In this document: in pieces, positions 9,159-16,828 of the stretch
How the letters are laid out: the number at the start of each line of letters is the position of its first letter
How positions within the stretch are numbered: position 1 is the first letter of the stretch
DNA from: UBA8514 sp050251415
GTDB lineage: Bacteria > Bacillota > Clostridia > Lachnospirales > Anaerotignaceae
NCBI GenBank assembly: GCA_050251415.1
Contig: JBFWMT010000018.1
Span: forward strand, 1-43,144
DNA length: 43,144 nt
Direction of reading: 5' to 3'
Made by a program: the position numbers and the translations under genes
The notes under the pieces: model-generated
What the model was told of the DNA's origin: nothing
Seen by the model: only the letters and a program-made list of their open reading frames with translations
Database searches by the model: none

Positions 9159-9614
9159 ATGATTATTTCTAGCTATAAGAAATTAGATACTTACAAGGGC
9201 TTATCAAAAAACCTTGATACGGCTATTAACTACCTTCAAACTGCCCATAAGACAAATGTTGAGGTTGGCAAGTTTGCCATTGATGGCGACGAAGTTTATG
9301 CCATTGTGAGCCAATATAGCACAAGAGCACTTGATGAAGGAAAGTACGAAACTCATGAAAAATATCTTGATATTCAGTGCCTTTTGGAAGGGGAAGAGTT
9401 TATACTTGTTACCAACAAAAGCAAGCTGGAGTCTACAGGATATGATGCAGCTACCGACAAAGAGAATTACACTGATGGAGCAGAAGAGGTGTCTGTTAGG
9501 GTAATACCTGAAGTGGCGCTTATTCTTTACCCAGAAGATGCGCATAAGGCATGTTGCATGGTAAATAATGAAAGAAAGCCTGTTAAAAAGTTACTTTTAA
9601 AAGTAAAGATTTAA
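9159..9614 (+). CDS. YhcH/YjgK/YiaL (DUF386) cupin protein
   Basis: A 151-residue beta-sandwich protein of the DUF386 family. Conserved metal or ligand patches are HEKYLDIQCLLEGEE (about 67-81) and YPEDAHKACCM (about 127-137). Characterised relatives include NanQ, a sialic-acid anomerase, and EbgC-like proteins, and several family members sit in sugar-acid operons. It begins 15 bases after the aldolase stop behind AGGGGG. The pairing of a DapA-superfamily aldolase with a YhcH protein echoes sialic-acid loci. It may open or epimerise a cyclic sugar acid ahead of the aldolase. It is the last gene of the cluster. Confidence 0.88.
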   Translation: MIISSYKKLDTYKGLSKNLDTAINYLQTAHKTNVEVGKFAIDGDEVYAIVSQYSTRALDEGKYETHEKYLDIQCLLEGEEFILVTNKSKLESTGYDAATDKENYTDGAEEVSVRVIPEVALILYPEDAHKACCMVNNERKPVKKLLLKVKI

Positions 9615-9633
9615 CAGATAATTAAATATTGAT

Positions 9634-9791
9634 AAAAAGTGGGATAGAGAAAACTTCTTAATGTTATTCTCCTAAAATATAAACACACCCCGCCCAACTC
9701 ACCATTGGGTATAAGGCATTTAATTGCCAATTGAATTAGTGCAAACTAAATTTCCCTCAAAGTTAATTTGCTATCTGCTATCCCAATTTTT
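9634..9791 (+). ncRNA. Candidate structured RNA, unidentified
   Basis: The ends of this 158-base stretch pair over 14 positions with one mismatch (9634-9647 with 9778-9791). Inside are short hairpins: 9648-9651/9667-9670, CCCAA/TTGGG (9693-9709), GGCA/TGCC (9715-9728) and TTAGT-GCAA-ACTAA with a GNRA loop (9736-9749). A strong terminator follows 5 bases later. It could be a free-standing small RNA (6S-like size and closing stem), the operon's 3' end, or a leader of the exporter operon. I do not recognise a known riboswitch motif, and the upstream promoter is weak (TTAACA at 9611). Confidence 0.4.
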
Positions 9792-9796
9792 GATTT

Positions 9797-9836
9797 AATA
9801 CCCCTTTGGGCTTTCCGCCTGTAGGGGTATTTTTTT
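9797..9836 (+). terminator. Rho-independent terminator
   Basis: AATACCCCT (9797-9805) pairs with AGGGGTATT (9823-9831) and a T-run ends at 9836. It ends either the catabolic operon or the candidate RNA. Confidence 0.9.
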
Positions 9837-9879
9837 GCGTAAAATGCAGGACATTGTGATTTTATCAAACATTTGTTCC

Positions 9880-9885
9880 TATAAT
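9880..9885 (+). promoter_or_regulatory. Possible -10 of exporter operon
   Basis: A TATAAT lies in the gap 9837-10062, which otherwise holds no gene. The best upstream TTGTGA (9854-9859) is 20 bases away, longer than usual. A second candidate is TACAAT at 9952-9957. The exporter promoter must lie in this gap, but I cannot fix it. Confidence 0.3.
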
Positions 9886-10062
9886 ATTTATTTTTGGAAA
9901 ATATTCACATAACCATCACTTTGTGTTCATTCAAAATCCAGTTAGTTAAACTACAATATTAAAAACGAATACAGAAGCCTGATTTACGGTGAAGAAAGGG
10001 ACATAATGGCTTTGTATTTATTAACTAAACAAGTAAAAATATTTTTGTCAGGAGTGAGGAAT

Positions 10063-11604
10063 TTGAAAAAGGTTAAGATGACGAAGAAAAAAGGGATAGT
10101 GATATTGTTAGTGCTAGTAGTAGCAATCGCAGCATTTTTTGTTACAAAGGCAAAAGCTGGTGCCAAGTCTTCCGTAAGGGTGATACCACCTACTACAACG
10201 CAAGTTGCTACAGGAGATTTTGACCAAAGAGTAACAGCATCGGGTACGACGGAAGCATCAGACCCGTATTCCATATTTATTGAACTTTCACAAGAGGTTA
10301 AAACAGTGCATGTAGATGTTGGTGACTATGTGGAAGAAGGTCAGCTTTTAGTTACATACGATATTGAGGATACAAAAAAAGACCTTGAGGATAAACTTGC
10401 AGATGCAAAAATTTCATTGCAGAATGCACAAATTTCTCTTGCAGAGTTAATTGACCCAGCAGAGGGGACTGAACTCATTGACCTCAAATCGGCAGTTGTA
10501 TCTGCCGAAAAAACTTTACAGGAAGCAAAAATAGCATTAACAGAGTACGAAACAAGTATGACAGAGTCTGAAAAGAATTTGCCTTACTATCAACAACTTT
10601 TAGAGGCAGGTTCATTAAGCCAAAGTGAGTACGACAACTATGTAACAGAGTATAACACTTTGCTTGATACCAAAACAACAAAAGAAAACAATGTGGCGGC
10701 AGCAGAGCTTGCCCTTGAAAAGGCAAACACAAATCTTGAAAATGGAACAAATAAATTGAACGACAAATCTACAAGCAACAGCTATCAGAAACAGCTGAAC
10801 ACTGTTTCATCAGCACAACGGAGCATTGCAAGTATAGAGGATGAAATTTCAAAACTAACAGAAGCAACCTACAGCCCAATCAGCGGCACAATTATAGAGT
10901 GTAATGCAGTTGAGGGCCAGATGCTTACTGACAGTACAGTAATGATGCAAATAGCAGACCTTACAGACCTGAATGTGTCGGCCTATGTAAGTGAATATGA
11001 CATTGCAAAGGTTGCAGTAGGTCAAAAGGTTGAACTTACCACCGACGGAATTGAAGACACTATATATATGGGAACGGTAACAGAAATTGAGCCTACAGCT
11101 GTAACCCAGGGTACAATAAGTGGTGATGAAACAGTAGTGCCTATTTTGGTACATATGGATGCACCTGACGATTTGGTTAAACCAGGTTTCTCGTTTGATA
11201 TGGAAATAATTGTGGTGGATTTAACAGATGCAAGTTATATCCCTATTTCAGCTGTAATGAAGGATAAGGAAACAGATAGTTATTGCGTTTATGTTGTGGG
11301 TGATGATCAGAAATTAGAAAAAAGAGTGGTTGAAATTGGTGCAATGAGCGATATGTATGCAGAAATTTTAAGTGGACTTGAAGAGGGTGTAACCATTATG
11401 GAAAGCCCAACAAGTGAGGTAACAGATGGGTCTTCCCTTATGGAGTATGCAACACAGGAAGTTGCAGCGGAAGGGGAAGCATCATCATCCGAAGGTATTT
11501 TAAGCGGTTTAACAGGTGGCGCAAATTCCGATAACAGCGGTAATCAAGGCGGTGGCGGCGGCATGCCACCAAGCGGCGGCGGTGGCGGAAGACCGGGTAT
11601 GTAA
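10063..11604 (+). CDS. MacA/HlyD-family membrane fusion (adaptor) protein
   Basis: The adaptor joins an ABC exporter to an extracytoplasmic duct. I chose TTG 10063 (513 residues) because AGGAG at 10050-10054 lies 8 bases before it; ATG at 10006, behind AAAGGG, would add 19 residues. A signal-anchor helix lies at about 10-31. A first half lipoyl domain (VGDYVEEGQLLVTYD) follows, then a long coiled-coil hairpin (about 105-255), the second lipoyl half, and beta-barrel and membrane-proximal domains. The C-terminus ends in an unusual Gly-rich tail of about 30 residues with GGGGGMPPSGGGGG. It heads an operon with macB-like ATPase and permease genes and a TolC-like gene. The exported substrate is unknown. 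Confidence 0.9.
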   Translation: MKKVKMTKKKGIVILLVLVVAIAAFFVTKAKAGAKSSVRVIPPTTTQVATGDFDQRVTASGTTEASDPYSIFIELSQEVKTVHVDVGDYVEEGQLLVTYDIEDTKKDLEDKLADAKISLQNAQISLAELIDPAEGTELIDLKSAVVSAEKTLQEAKIALTEYETSMTESEKNLPYYQQLLEAGSLSQSEYDNYVTEYNTLLDTKTTKENNVAAAELALEKANTNLENGTNKLNDKSTSNSYQKQLNTVSSAQRSIASIEDEISKLTEATYSPISGTIIECNAVEGQMLTDSTVMMQIADLTDLNVSAYVSEYDIAKVAVGQKVELTTDGIEDTIYMGTVTEIEPTAVTQGTISGDETVVPILVHMDAPDDLVKPGFSFDMEIIVVDLTDASYIPISAVMKDKETDSYCVYVVGDDQKLEKRVVEIGAMSDMYAEILSGLEEGVTIMESPTSEVTDGSSLMEYATQEVAAEGEASSSEGILSGLTGGANSDNSGNQGGGGGMPPSGGGGGRPGM

Positions 11605-11632
11605 ATGAAAATAGAAAAAGGAGGTGAGCAAA

Positions 11633-12343
11633 TTGCCTTTGCTTAAAATAGAGAATATGTTTAAATGTTACAACACAGGAGAACTTGCCGTTATGGCATT
11701 AAAGGATGTAAATTTTGAGGTGAGTGATGGAGAGTTTGTGTCTATAATGGGCACAAGCGGCTCTGGTAAATCTACAATGATGAATATTTTGGGTTGTCTT
11801 GACAGACCTACAGAGGGAGCTTACTTCCTTGATAGTGAGGACGTTTCAGAGTTTAACGATTCTCGCCTTGCGGATGTACGTAATAAAAAAATAGGCTTTG
11901 TTTTTCAGTCTTTTAATCTTTTACCAAAGCTTTCAGCGTTAGAAAACGTAGAACTGCCAATGGCATATGCAGGTGCATCTAAAAAGCACAGACGTGAAAA
12001 GGCAATGGATGCACTTACAAAGGTGGGGCTAGAAACACGTGTGATGCATAAGCCAAACGAGCTTTCCGGTGGACAAAGGCAAAGGGTTGCCATTGCCAGA
12101 GCCCTTGTAAATAGCCCGTCAATAATAATGGCAGATGAGCCCACAGGTAACCTTGACAGTAAATCCACATTTGAGATCATGGGCATATTTCAAAAGCTTA
12201 ATGATGAAGGGGTTACGGTGGTGATGGTAACCCATGAGCCTGATGTTGCCCAGTATACAAAGAGAATTGTGGTTTTTAAGGACGGGGAACTAATAAGCGA
12301 CAAGCCTGTGGAAAACCGTGTTTTTTCCGGAGGTGAAGCATAA
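11633..12343 (+). CDS. MacB/LolD-type ABC transporter ATPase
   Basis: A 236-residue nucleotide-binding subunit. Motifs are Walker A GTSGSGKST, Q-loop VFQSFNLLP, signature LSGGQRQR, Walker B IIMADEPTGNLDS and switch His in VTHEPD. I chose TTG 11633 because AAAGGAGG (11617-11624) lies 8 bases before it; the GTG at 11624 overlaps that site. It powers the mechanotransmission-type exporter formed with the next gene, which starts immediately after its stop. Confidence 0.95.
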   Translation: MPLLKIENMFKCYNTGELAVMALKDVNFEVSDGEFVSIMGTSGSGKSTMMNILGCLDRPTEGAYFLDSEDVSEFNDSRLADVRNKKIGFVFQSFNLLPKLSALENVELPMAYAGASKKHRREKAMDALTKVGLETRVMHKPNELSGGQRQRVAIARALVNSPSIIMADEPTGNLDSKSTFEIMGIFQKLNDEGVTVVMVTHEPDVAQYTKRIVVFKDGELISDKPVENRVFSGGEA

Positions 12344-13558
12344 ATGAATATATTTGAATGTGTAACAAGCTCGTTTAAAAATGTATTTGCAAACAAAATG
12401 CGTACTTTGCTTACAATGCTTGGTATTATTATAGGTATCAGCAGTGTAATTATAATTGTTGCTATCGGTAATGGAAGCCAGGCGGCAATTGAAAAGGAGT
12501 TTGAAAGCTTAGGAACAGGCTCACTGTCGGTTGGGCTTGTTTCATCAAGAGATATTGAAACCCGTGACCTTTTAACAATGGATGACTACTATATGCTTCA
12601 GGATTTGGACGGAATTGAGTATATTTCCCCAACATACAGTGGCTCTAATGCCTATATTAAGCTTTTGGATCCACAGGAAACCAATGATGCAACAGTTACA
12701 GGAGCAACGGCAGACTATCAATATATAGATAATGCAACAGTGCTGTATGGACGATATATTTCGGACAACGATGTAGAGATGCGTAACAGTGTTTGCGTCA
12801 TTATGGATACCACTGCAACTAAGGTTTTTGGGGTTTGCGATGAAAGCGTAATTGGAGAGAAAATCAAAATTAAATCGTGGAAAGGAACAACAAAACTGAC
12901 GGTTGTTGGTATTGTAGAAAATACTGACGCTTCACAGATAGCGGATCCAGATGAATACGCAGACTCAGTTGTAATGCCAATTACCACCTGCATGAAGGTA
13001 TTTACAGGTTCCACCGTTAAAGGAATTTCCATTGTTCTTACAGACGCTGCGGCAAGCGACGAGATGAGCGAAACTATTCTTGCAGCCCTTGCAGACTTCC
13101 ATGACAACGAGGATAAATACCTGATTACGGATACAACGGACATGGTTACTACTATCAACTCAGTACTTTCCTACGTAACAATGTTTATTGGTTTTGTTGC
13201 TGCTATATCTCTTCTGGTAGGTGGTATCGGCGTTATGAATATTATGATGGTGACAGTAACTGAGCGTACACGAGAAATAGGAATAAGGAAAGCCATTGGT
13301 GCCAAAAACAAGGATATTCGTGTTCAGTTTATAATAGAAGCAATTATACTTACTGGTATGGGAGGCTTGGCAGGTCTTTTGTTCGGCTGGTTCGGTGCAA
13401 TGGGCGTAGGCAGTCTTGTAGGGATAGAGCCAGTTATGAGTGTTACAGCTATTGTTGGTGCTGTTGGCGTTTCTATGGCAATAGGTATTATTTTTGGTGT
13501 AACACCAGCAAATAAGGCAGCTATGCTAGACCCTATTGAAGCCCTTAGATTTGAGTAA
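12344..13558 (+). CDS. MacB/FtsX-type ABC transporter permease
   Basis: A 404-residue permease. One N-terminal membrane helix (about 20-42) is followed by a large extracytoplasmic MacB_PCD domain and three C-terminal helices. These carry the FtsX-family segment GGIGVMNIMMVTVTERTREI and then GIRKAIGAK. The ATG directly abuts the stop of the ATPase gene, with GGAGGTG inside that gene, so translation is coupled. This family does not move substrate through the bilayer but drives a periplasmic or wall-side duct. The substrate may be a peptide, lipid or antimicrobial. Confidence 0.94.
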   Translation: MNIFECVTSSFKNVFANKMRTLLTMLGIIIGISSVIIIVAIGNGSQAAIEKEFESLGTGSLSVGLVSSRDIETRDLLTMDDYYMLQDLDGIEYISPTYSGSNAYIKLLDPQETNDATVTGATADYQYIDNATVLYGRYISDNDVEMRNSVCVIMDTTATKVFGVCDESVIGEKIKIKSWKGTTKLTVVGIVENTDASQIADPDEYADSVVMPITTCMKVFTGSTVKGISIVLTDAAASDEMSETILAALADFHDNEDKYLITDTTDMVTTINSVLSYVTMFIGFVAAISLLVGGIGVMNIMMVTVTERTREIGIRKAIGAKNKDIRVQFIIEAIILTGMGGLAGLLFGWFGAMGVGSLVGIEPVMSVTAIVGAVGVSMAIGIIFGVTPANKAAMLDPIEALRFE

Positions 13559-13570
13559 AGGAGGTACAAT

Positions 13571-14707
13571 ATGAAAAAAAGATTATTATGTATTTTAGTG
13601 GCATCATTAACAATGTGTGGCAGTGTTTTTGCCTTTGCAGGAGAAACGGAAGAGATACAAACAACACAAACAGCAAGCCTTTACGATACATATTCAACCA
13701 TGATAAGTGTTAATGATAGCAGCCTTACACCTATAACCCTTGATGAGGTTATAACTAAAACCATTAATAACAGCTCCTCTGTGAAACAAACTACGGCCAG
13801 TTTGGAGTTACAGGAGGATAGTTTGGAGATAGCGGCTACGGAGCTTACATATTCCAGTGGTGCGGATTTATCCACAGTAATTGCTCTTATTAAAAGTCAG
13901 ATAACCTACAAAAATGGCCTTATATCCCAAACTAGTGAAAAAGAGAGCCTTAAATATTCCGTTAAACAGACCTATGTTGAGATTATTGAGGCTAAAAGAG
14001 AACTTGAATTGGCAGCAGAAACAATTGAAACGGATAAAAAGAACCTTGAAATTGCCAAAATTCAAAATAAAATGGGAACTTTAAGTGACCATGACCTTAA
14101 CGAACAACAGCTTAATTATGAAAAAAGCTTAGCAACACTTACAAATAAAGAAATTGCCCTTGAGGCAGACTATATTGCTCTTAATGTGCTTATGGGCGTG
14201 GATATAAGTAACCGCTATAGCTTTCAATTGCCTGTGGAGTATGAAGAGCTTAATCTTTCTATACCTCTGGAAAGCTATATAAATTCAGCGGTTGCACAGG
14301 CTTCAAGTGTTAAGCAAAAAGAAAATTCGCTTTCTCTTGCAAAACAACAATTTACAGTTACAGCGGCAACAAGTGAAACTGTAGGTTCATATGCCTCTGC
14401 AGAAAACAGTTTAAATACTGCTGAAATGAACCTTGCAGATACAAAAACATCTGTAGCAGATACCTTGCGAAATCTTTATAATACCATTACTGAAAGTGAA
14501 ATAAGCATTTCAAATAATATAAAAGAGCTGGAAACCCTTAAAGAAAAGCTTGCCACAGCGCAGACTAAATATGAAATGGGCACAGCAAGCCTTATTGAAC
14601 TTGAGCAGGCGCAGGATAATGTTGCAAGCATGGAAAATACAATTATTTCAAGTTTGTATACCCATATGCTAAATGTAGAAAAATTTAATAACCCTACTTT
14701 GCTTTAG
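13571..14707 (+). CDS. TolC-like (OEP family) alpha-helical duct protein
   Basis: A 378-residue exported protein with signal peptide ending near VFAFAGE (about residue 24). Two OEP repeats of long amphipathic helices follow (about 50-215 and 225-378). In E. coli TolC each repeat carries about 40-50 residues of beta-strand for the outer-membrane barrel. Here the helices are joined by short segments (near residues 97-108 and 258-275), so the barrel seems missing. The gene follows the adaptor/ATPase/permease set behind AAAGGAGG and precedes a terminator. I infer a wall-spanning helical duct in a single-membrane cell. Confidence 0.82.
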   Translation: MKKRLLCILVASLTMCGSVFAFAGETEEIQTTQTASLYDTYSTMISVNDSSLTPITLDEVITKTINNSSSVKQTTASLELQEDSLEIAATELTYSSGADLSTVIALIKSQITYKNGLISQTSEKESLKYSVKQTYVEIIEAKRELELAAETIETDKKNLEIAKIQNKMGTLSDHDLNEQQLNYEKSLATLTNKEIALEADYIALNVLMGVDISNRYSFQLPVEYEELNLSIPLESYINSAVAQASSVKQKENSLSLAKQQFTVTAATSETVGSYASAENSLNTAEMNLADTKTSVADTLRNLYNTITESEISISNNIKELETLKEKLATAQTKYEMGTASLIELEQAQDNVASMENTIISSLYTHMLNVEKFNNPTLL

Positions 14708-14739
14708 ATGGTGTGCCAAAGTGTGAGAGTTTAAAATAA

Positions 14740-14788
14740 AATGACATTTTTGTGGTGATTTCGGCCACTACGAAAATGTTATTTTTTT
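14740..14788 (+). terminator. Terminator of exporter operon
   Basis: An 18-pair stem (14740-14757 with 14766-14783, three G-U pairs) with an 8-base loop is followed by a T-run. Confidence 0.93.
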
Positions 14789-14925
14789 GTATAAAAATCA
14801 ATACAATTTGTATAAAATTATGTTTTTAAATTAGTACAACACCCTATAATCGTTATAACCACCTATAATAATATAAGAATTCACAAGTATTTAGTCAAAA
14901 TTCACATTTAATAACCAAAAAGAGG

Positions 14926-14954
14926 TAGACTTTTTAGCGTAGCTGTTTTATACT
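14926..14954 (+). promoter_or_regulatory. Sigma-A promoter of CoA-transferase gene
   Basis: TAGACT (14926-14931) and TATACT (14949-14954) are 17 bases apart, giving a start near 14961 and a leader of about 125 bases. The leader contains a small CGACA/TGTCG hairpin (15026-15043). Upstream, 14820-14880 is AT-rich with two CCTATAAT repeats that could be further promoter elements. Confidence 0.6.
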
Positions 14955-15084
14955 GATATTATGTTTCGATAAGGCTTAAAGTGATACTGGCGGTATGTGG
15001 CTTTTAAAGGTTGCGGCTGCTGTGCCGACATTTTAGGTTGTCGAAAATAAGACACTATAACGTAATGAGATAAGGGGGATTTAC

Positions 15085-16638
15085 ATGAAGGCAAAGACAG
15101 TTTTAACAGCAGAAGAGGCAGCAAAACTTATTAAAAATGATGATACCGTTTTTATTGGCGGTTTCGTAGGCACTGTAGCTCCGGAAGCGGTTACAAAGGC
15201 AGTTGAAAAGAGATTCCTTGAAACAGGAGAGCCTAAAAATTTATATGCATACTTCGCAGCTGGCCAGGGCAACAGAGACGGCAGCCAGACAGACCATTTT
15301 GCACATGACGGAATGGTTAGACGTGTTGTTGGCGGACATTGGAATTTGATTCCAAAGCTTGGCGAAATGGCACTTGCAAACAAAATAGAGGCGTATAACT
15401 TCCCACAGGGAACGTTATCACAGCTTATAAGAGATACAGCAGCACATAAACCAGGTGTAATTACACATGTTGGCCTTAATACATATGTTGACCCACGTAT
15501 TTCTGGTGGTAAACTTAACGACGTTACAAAAGAGGATTTAGTTGAGCTTATTACAATTGGCGGCGAGGAAAAACTTTTCTACAAAGCTATTCCTATTGAC
15601 GTTTGCATTCTTAGAGCAAGCTATGCAGATGAATCTGGTAACGTAACTATGGAAAGAGAAGTTTGCACCCTTGAAACAACCTCAGCAGCACAGGCTACTA
15701 AAAACAATGGCGGTATCGTTATTGTTCAAGTAGAAAAAATTGTTAAAAACGGAACTCTTGACCCTAGACTTGTTAAGATTCCTAGAATTTATGTAGATGC
15801 AATTGTAGTTGCAGACCCTGCTGACCATGAGCAGTGCTTTAAATGCGCATATAACCCAGCACTTAGCGGTGAAATTGTAGTACCTCTTAACAGCATTGCA
15901 GCTGTACCTATGAGCACAAAGAAGATCATTGGCAGACGTGCAGCTATGGAACTTACTGAGGATACAGTTGTTAACCTTGGTATTGGTGTACCAGAATATA
16001 TTTCAGCTGTAGCGAATGAAGAAGGTATTGGTGAATATTTCACGCTTACGGTTGAATCAGGACCAATCGGCGGTGTTCCACAGGGTGGTACACAGTTTGG
16101 CGCTGCTATTAATGCAGAGTGTATAATTGACCAGCCATATCAGTTCGACTTCTATGATGGCGGTGGTATTGACCTTGCATTCTTAGGCCTTGCAGAGGCT
16201 GACGAAGAGGGCAATATCAATGTTTCTAAATTTGGCCCAAGAATTGCAGGTTGTGGCGGCTTCATCAACATTACTCAAAATGCTAAAAAGACATTCTTCT
16301 GCGGAACATTTACAGCAGGCGGTCTTAAAACAAAATGCGAAGATGGTAAGCTTATAATTGTTCAAGAAGGAAAAGAGAAAAAGATGGTGAAGGCGGTTGA
16401 GCATATTACTTTTAGTGGTAACTATGCAAACAAAGTTGGCCAGCCTGTAAAATATATTACAGAAAGAGCTATTTTCGAGCTTAGAAAAGATGGTGTTCAT
16501 CTTACAGAAGTAGCCCCTGGAATTGATATCCAAACACAGGTTCTTGATCTTATGGGATTTGTTCCTAAGATGGACGGCGGAGTTAAGCTTATGGACGAAA
16601 GAATTTTCAAAGATGAAATAATGGGTCTTGCTAAATAG
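15085..16638 (+). CDS. pct: Propionate/acetate CoA-transferase (family I)
   Basis: A 517-residue single-chain CoA-transferase, which moves CoA between short acyl groups and acetate. Motifs include GFVGTVAPEA near the N-terminus, SQTDHFAHDG, and LTVESGPIGGVP with the catalytic Glu at 324. That is the position of E324 in C. propionicum Pct as I recall it. Much of the C-terminal half reads very like that enzyme (NVSKFGPRIAGCGGFINITQ). The usual role is activation of lactate or propionate in the acrylate pathway, but the other acrylate-pathway genes are not in this window. It is monocistronic, with its own promoter, an AAGGGGG ribosome site and a terminator. Butyrate, acetoacetate or branched acids remain possible substrates. 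Confidence 0.9.
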   Translation: MKAKTVLTAEEAAKLIKNDDTVFIGGFVGTVAPEAVTKAVEKRFLETGEPKNLYAYFAAGQGNRDGSQTDHFAHDGMVRRVVGGHWNLIPKLGEMALANKIEAYNFPQGTLSQLIRDTAAHKPGVITHVGLNTYVDPRISGGKLNDVTKEDLVELITIGGEEKLFYKAIPIDVCILRASYADESGNVTMEREVCTLETTSAAQATKNNGGIVIVQVEKIVKNGTLDPRLVKIPRIYVDAIVVADPADHEQCFKCAYNPALSGEIVVPLNSIAAVPMSTKKIIGRRAAMELTEDTVVNLGIGVPEYISAVANEEGIGEYFTLTVESGPIGGVPQGGTQFGAAINAECIIDQPYQFDFYDGGGIDLAFLGLAEADEEGNINVSKFGPRIAGCGGFINITQNAKKTFFCGTFTAGGLKTKCEDGKLIIVQEGKEKKMVKAVEHITFSGNYANKVGQPVKYITERAIFELRKDGVHLTEVAPGIDIQTQVLDLMGFVPKMDGGVKLMDERIFKDEIMGLAK

Positions 16639-16691
16639 AAACGCTTTTCATTAAATCAGTGTTTAAACAGTCCATTCAATAACAAAATTTC

Positions 16692-16728
16692 AAAGATAAG
16701 ACGTCCCCATGCGTCTTATCTTTTTTTT
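16692..16728 (+). terminator. Terminator after pct
   Basis: AAAGATAAGACG (16692-16703) pairs perfectly with CGTCTTATCTTT (16712-16723), followed by a T-run. Confidence 0.95.
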
Positions 16729-16757
16729 GTGCAAATGCGTGTAAAAAGGTGCTATTG

Positions 16758-16786
16758 TTGCAAATAGACAAGTTTTAAGGTATTAT
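16758..16786 (+). promoter_or_regulatory. Sigma-A promoter of sensor operon
   Basis: TTGCAA (16758-16763) and TATTAT (16781-16786) are 17 bases apart; the start is expected near 16793, about 35 bases before the response-regulator gene. Confidence 0.75.
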
Positions 16787-16828
16787 AAATACAGAATAAT
16801 GGTTGAATAAATTTAAGGTGGTGTACTT

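Noticed and set aside
9634..9836. T-box leader or c-di-GMP riboswitch
   Set aside because: No T-box AGGGTGG-type motif and no GEMM core were found; the fold is left unassigned.
13571..14707. Evidence for an outer membrane
   Set aside because: A TolC-family gene alone is not enough; the barrel strands seem missing, and nothing else here (LPS, Bam, OmpM) points to a second membrane.
14820..14880. Tandem CCTATAAT as a separate promoter pair
   Set aside because: No good -35 lies at the right distance; the TAGACT/TATACT pair downstream is better placed.
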